Shown piece after piece: positions 60,885 through 64,000 of a DNA stretch of 64,000 nucleotides (the first letter of the stretch is position 1; every line of letters starts with the position of its first letter). Location of the stretch: positions 868,001 to 932,000 of the forward strand of contig JAHLMK010000006.1 in assembly GCA_019915135.1 (NCBI GenBank). Direction: 5' to 3'. The notes under the pieces were generated by a model. That model was not told the origin of the DNA, ran no database searches, and was given only the letters and a program-made list of their open reading frames with translations. Made by a program: the position numbers and the translations under genes. The DNA is from Strobilurus pachycystidiatus (Eukaryota; Basidiomycota; Agaricomycetes; Agaricales; Physalacriaceae).

Positions 60885-61776
60885 CTACAATTCGTCGCAG
60901 TATGGGAGGGACTCGTCGTCCTCATCACCGCTGTCGTCGTAAGCAGCGGAAGAAGTGGAGGCAGCCGCGGAGGAGGAGGTCGTGACTGCAACAGCGGCAG
61001 CAGTGGTGGGGGAGGCGGTCGTAGCTGCAGCAGCAGCAGTAAAGGAGGTCTTCTTTGTCGTAGCTGCAGCAGCAGTGGAAGAGGTCTTCTCGGTCGTATC
61101 TGCAACAGCAGCAGCGGAGAAGGTCGTCGCTGCTTTAGTTGCTGAGGCGGCAGCAGTCGCCGTACTGGGAATGGCGGTAGCAACCGAGGAGGTACCAGCA
61201 GGGGGGACGATGACATCGGAGCAGACGGCCAAGACCTAGTAAGTCGGACGTAAGTAAATATGTAAACGAAGCTCGAGGAAAAAAAAAATACTTGCCTGGC
61301 CAATGTAGATATTGCGGCAGTCAGCATTGATGTTGGGGTTGTTGTTGTAGAGAGTCGTCTCGTCGATGCCCGTCGAAGCGGCTATGCCGGCGCAGGTGTC
61401 GTCGGCAACGACGACGTAGGTCTGGTCACAGTCCTCGCCTTCGTATCCGATGCAAATGGTAGCGTCGGGCTCGAGGTTGGAGCACGTCGCATCGATGTAG
61501 CCTTCGTTAATGGTCGCAAGTTGGTATCTAGAAGAACCGAGTCAATTATAGCAGCAATAATATATGGCGAAGACTAACGTAGAGACGTTGTGGGCGGCAG
61601 AGATGCTGTCGCAAATGTCTCCTTCAACAATCTTGTAGGAACGCACACAGTCGCCAGCGAGAACGGCTGTAGAATGTCAATCAGCAACCATCGCAACGGG
61701 GATGTTTGAGATGTTTTTTCTTACACTGGGCGACGAAGGGGAGCGCGATGAAAGCGACGGCGGCGACGTTGAACAT
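60885..61776 (-). CDS. Secreted protein with two LysM domains and Ala/Thr/Ser-rich tail
   Basis: ATG at 61776; the signal peptide MFNVAAVAFIALPFVAQ is interrupted by an intron and continues SVLAGDC, a plausible cleavage site. LysM 1: CVRSYKIVEGDICDSISAAH...NEGYIDATCSNLEPD; LysM 2: CDQTYVVVADDTCAGIAAST...NPNINADCRNIYIGQVL. The tail is a low-complexity stretch of Ala/Thr/Ser built on GCN/ACN codons (61,180-60,910), ending acidic (DDSGDEDDESLPYCDEL). LysM proteins bind chitin; fungal secreted ones can hide chitin from hosts or remodel walls. The tail is probably O-glycosylated, a wall-protein feature. No catalytic domain is present. Effector role is inference. Confidence 0.88.
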
Positions 61777-62361
61777 GGCGTGTAAAGAATGTGGGAAAAA
61801 CGAGGGGGACCGTCAGAGAGCGAGATGGTGATGGCAGGAAAGAAAGGGGAGAAAGGCTAGTTTTATCGGCAACCGATCGCCGCCAAGGGCTCGGCAATTT
61901 CCCTTAATGGACTGCTACCCGGCGTCCGCGCCTGCGTCCTCCTGACAACGCAGCTACTTATGTAGGCTCGTCAACTCCGTTTGAGCGGCGTTTCATTGTG
62001 ACGTTGACTAAGGAAAGACGGTGTTTGTCAGACAGTAGAGCTCCAACACTGTGAAAGGGCGGCAAAGGCGGTATGTAAATGACAAATTTAAAGCCAAATG
62101 CACAGCTCCTGAACCGTGCACAAGATGCAGTACATTGGTTGGTTACATATAGCGCGAAAAGAAGCCTCACTTGCGTCCAAACCAAGACTAGTCTGAAGCT
62201 ACCTGACTTATAGGGGAGCATGCTAACGTTGCAGATCATGCATTTGTTTGAAATATTAGCACTAATGTCATGAGCTGGGCCAACTAGACAATGAATATGC
62301 TACAGTAGTACAAGTCGAGTTTGATAGATGAAGATGTCTCGGAACTCAAGCTGACGAGGAA
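61777..62361. other. Intergenic
   Basis: Upstream region of the LysM gene (GC-poor at 61850-61900) and downstream flank of the DUF2358 gene. No further feature supported. Confidence 0.4.
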
Positions 62362-63505
62362 TTATACCCCACGCCTTTCTTCATGGCACGCTGCCCCAGC
62401 ATCGCCTGGTTGCTTCGGAGAGCCAAACACGTTACCAAAACTCGCTCTGAGCCCATCGTAAACCGCTTGATGCGGCGCCGGAAGTATCGAGTTTATAGTG
62501 TGTACATGTATCAGCCCCGACAACGGGGAGAACGTATACGTGGAATGCCTACCAAGACGTTAGACTCGGATACAGACTACCTCATGGAAGAAACAGACGT
62601 ACACATTCCACTGGCCTTCCGCACCACTCACACGTGCGTTTCCATGGACGCTAAACACCACAGTCAAGCTCTTCTCGCGGCGGCGATTGGGTTTCCGTGG
62701 ACTGTCACCAGTGAGCGTCGTCCGTGGATCTTCGACGGCAACCTTCTGGAGCACGAGTTCAAGATCAGAATACAGAGCACTGAGCGTGTGGCGAGCAAAA
62801 GCTGAGGAGGCAATGTACATGGGGAATCCTGCATGAGAACGCAAGTCAGCATGAGCATTTAAACTGCAGGGCAATGAATGCAATAATTGTTTGGGACCTG
62901 ATATAGTTCACATGCGTCGGGATACGGGATGCCAGATATGGGTATCCCGCCCAGAGGCGTGAGCATAGATAACGACGAGGCTCAAGACAACAAGCACATG
63001 GTACACCATTTCGTACAGAAGAGCGGCTTACCTTCAATTTGGAGAGTTTTCGGGAACGGAGCGGGGAGCGGAACAGGCGGTGTGTAGCTCAGTCGAACCT
63101 TGGGGCTGTAGATAGGTTCCAGCTCCGGATGACGACCCAGGGGGTTCGCGTTGACAACAGGTATCGGGATAGGCGAAGAAGTACACGGGTCCCCCGTCGC
63201 CTTCTCGATGGAAGTCACCAATCCTGTGTGGAAGAACTCTGGCAGTGTCTTGGAAATGATGTCCACGGCACGGCCTGTCCTAAGAATATGGAGTTACGAT
63301 TGATTGAACGTACGCGGCGGCGTTGCGCACCAGTTCGTAAGTTCCACTCATTGTCGGAGATTTCTTCGGGCGGCGGCTTGTTCATGTTGGGCGGGAGGTC
63401 GATGTTGTTGTTGATACCGAGGCTATTCGATGACTGGACGGAATGCAATGCTCTTTGCAGGCATATCCGTCGAGTACACCTGACGGTGGACGCCGACTTG
63501 AGCAT
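62362..63505 (-). CDS. DUF2358-family mitochondrial-type protein
   Basis: ATG at 63505 gives MLKSASTVRCTRRICLQRAL, an Arg/Ser-rich, acid-free leader typical of mitochondrial import. Four exons join in frame: first to MNKPPPEEISDNEWNLRT, then GRAVDIISKTLPEFFHTGLV and LSYTPPVPLPAPFPKTLQIE, then MYIASSAFARHTLSALYSDL and RREKSLTVVFSVHGNARVSG, then a last exon STYTFSPLSGLIHVHTINSI, LPAPHQAVYDGLRASF, stop at 62362. This order matches DUF2358 (C6orf136-like), a conserved NTF2-fold family of unknown function. A plus-strand frame over the same bases is only antisense. The family call is good; the mitochondrial site is inferred from the leader. Confidence 0.85.
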
Positions 63506-63670
63506 TGGGAAGGTGGTCGCGCGTTCCGCTTGTTGACGTAGGTGGGCAAGCCGAGAACGCGACACTATTGAATCAGATTGATGCCGGTGATGGGTCGGCA
63601 AACTCCGGTCAAATGAACCAATCGATAAATCAAACGTCAACAATACAGTCATCGGTCCTTCGACTCCTTC

Positions 63671-64000
63671 CTACTGTAGAAAAGGTCTCTTGCTATTGTC
63701 CTTCTCTTCAGCGGCTTGGAATTTTTGTACGGCGATCTGTGCTAACTTCTGACTCTCCTCAAGGCCCAAGGGCAACCATCGTTCATCTTCCGAGTCTAGA
63801 ACACACCGCAGCGGCGTCCTAGGGTTCTGAAGCTCTTTGCTTCCCCGCTGCATTTGTTCTCCTAGTCGCCGTATTGCATGATCATCATAGAACGATCTAT
63901 TGTAATTCTATCTAGGCTGTGACTTCCCTGGCGGAGTCCGTCAGCTACCAATACCGTGGCGAGATTTCGAACTTCCTTGTCCAGGGACGTATGCGACGAC
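63671..64000 (-). CDS. C-terminal exons of an unidentified gene, 5' beyond window
   Basis: The final exon (about 63861-63671) reads EQMQRGSKELQNPRTPLRCV and SEDERWLPLGLEESQKLAQI, ending RPFLQ. A likely intron precedes it, and an upstream exon (64000 to about 63955) reads SLDKEVRNLATVLV. Charged and soluble. I do not recognise the family, and the start is missing. Confidence 0.5.

Noticed and set aside
60804..61239. Plus-strand Gly/Ser/Cys- and Ala/Val-rich frames
   Set aside because: Mirror images of the triplet-rich tail of the LysM gene; no independent motif.
62383..62805. Plus-strand 140-codon frame
   Set aside because: Antisense of the last two DUF2358 exons, which match that family closely.
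1..64000. CRISPR array, bacterial operon or prophage
   Set aside because: No regularly spaced short repeats; introns and gene families are fungal throughout.

Overview
The window is nuclear DNA of a filamentous fungus, almost certainly an Agaricomycete basidiomycete. Genes are dense and cut by many short introns of about 50 bases. Marker families include a DUF6699 protein, a combined C2H2/Zn2Cys6 regulator, LysM and Atg27-like proteins, and RBR ligases with a fungal N-terminal domain. I see no bacterial operons, CRISPR array or tRNA that I could support.

Left arm (1-12.9 kb), mostly housekeeping genes: a 5'-truncated M20 peptidase, an SMP-30/gluconolactonase protein, an UNC93-like transporter, a small unknown protein, a Gdt1/TMEM165 cation transporter, a zinc-finger transcription factor, and a broken fragment of the translation factor gene eIF3f.

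Core (13.2-42.9 kb): two paralogous copies of a head-to-head gene pair. In each, a giant minus-strand gene of about 8.8-8.9 kb encodes an acidic N-terminus, a helical region, a propeller-like region, a GTPase domain resembling very large inducible GTPases, Cys/His-rich zinc modules and a C-terminal von Willebrand A domain. It is transcribed away from a plus-strand gene encoding a papain-like peptidase-type domain, a coiled coil and a complete RING1-IBR-RING2 ubiquitin ligase. Only 296 and 171 bases separate the start codons. Between the copies lie an NTF2-like gene, a stress/allergen-like hydrophilic gene, a DUF6699 gene and two decayed, inverted fragments of the vWA exons. This looks like a rapidly duplicating locus that couples a giant GTPase to ubiquitin signalling, and it is the best candidate for an undescribed system here.

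Transposon (43,084-51,647): a DNA element of about 8.56 kb with imperfect terminal inverted repeats and a perfect 9-bp target duplication (CCAACCACC). It carries a transposase-like gene of over 4.7 kb and two divergent accessory genes. A foldback MITE of about 380 bp sits inside its left terminal repeat.

Right arm (52.3-64 kb): an Atg27/MRH membrane protein, a CorA-like magnesium transporter, cyclin C, a NYN-domain protein, a secreted LysM protein, a mitochondrial-type DUF2358 protein and the end of one more gene.

Exon junctions were read by eye from GT/AG signals and frame continuity. Outer gene limits are firmer than internal junctions.
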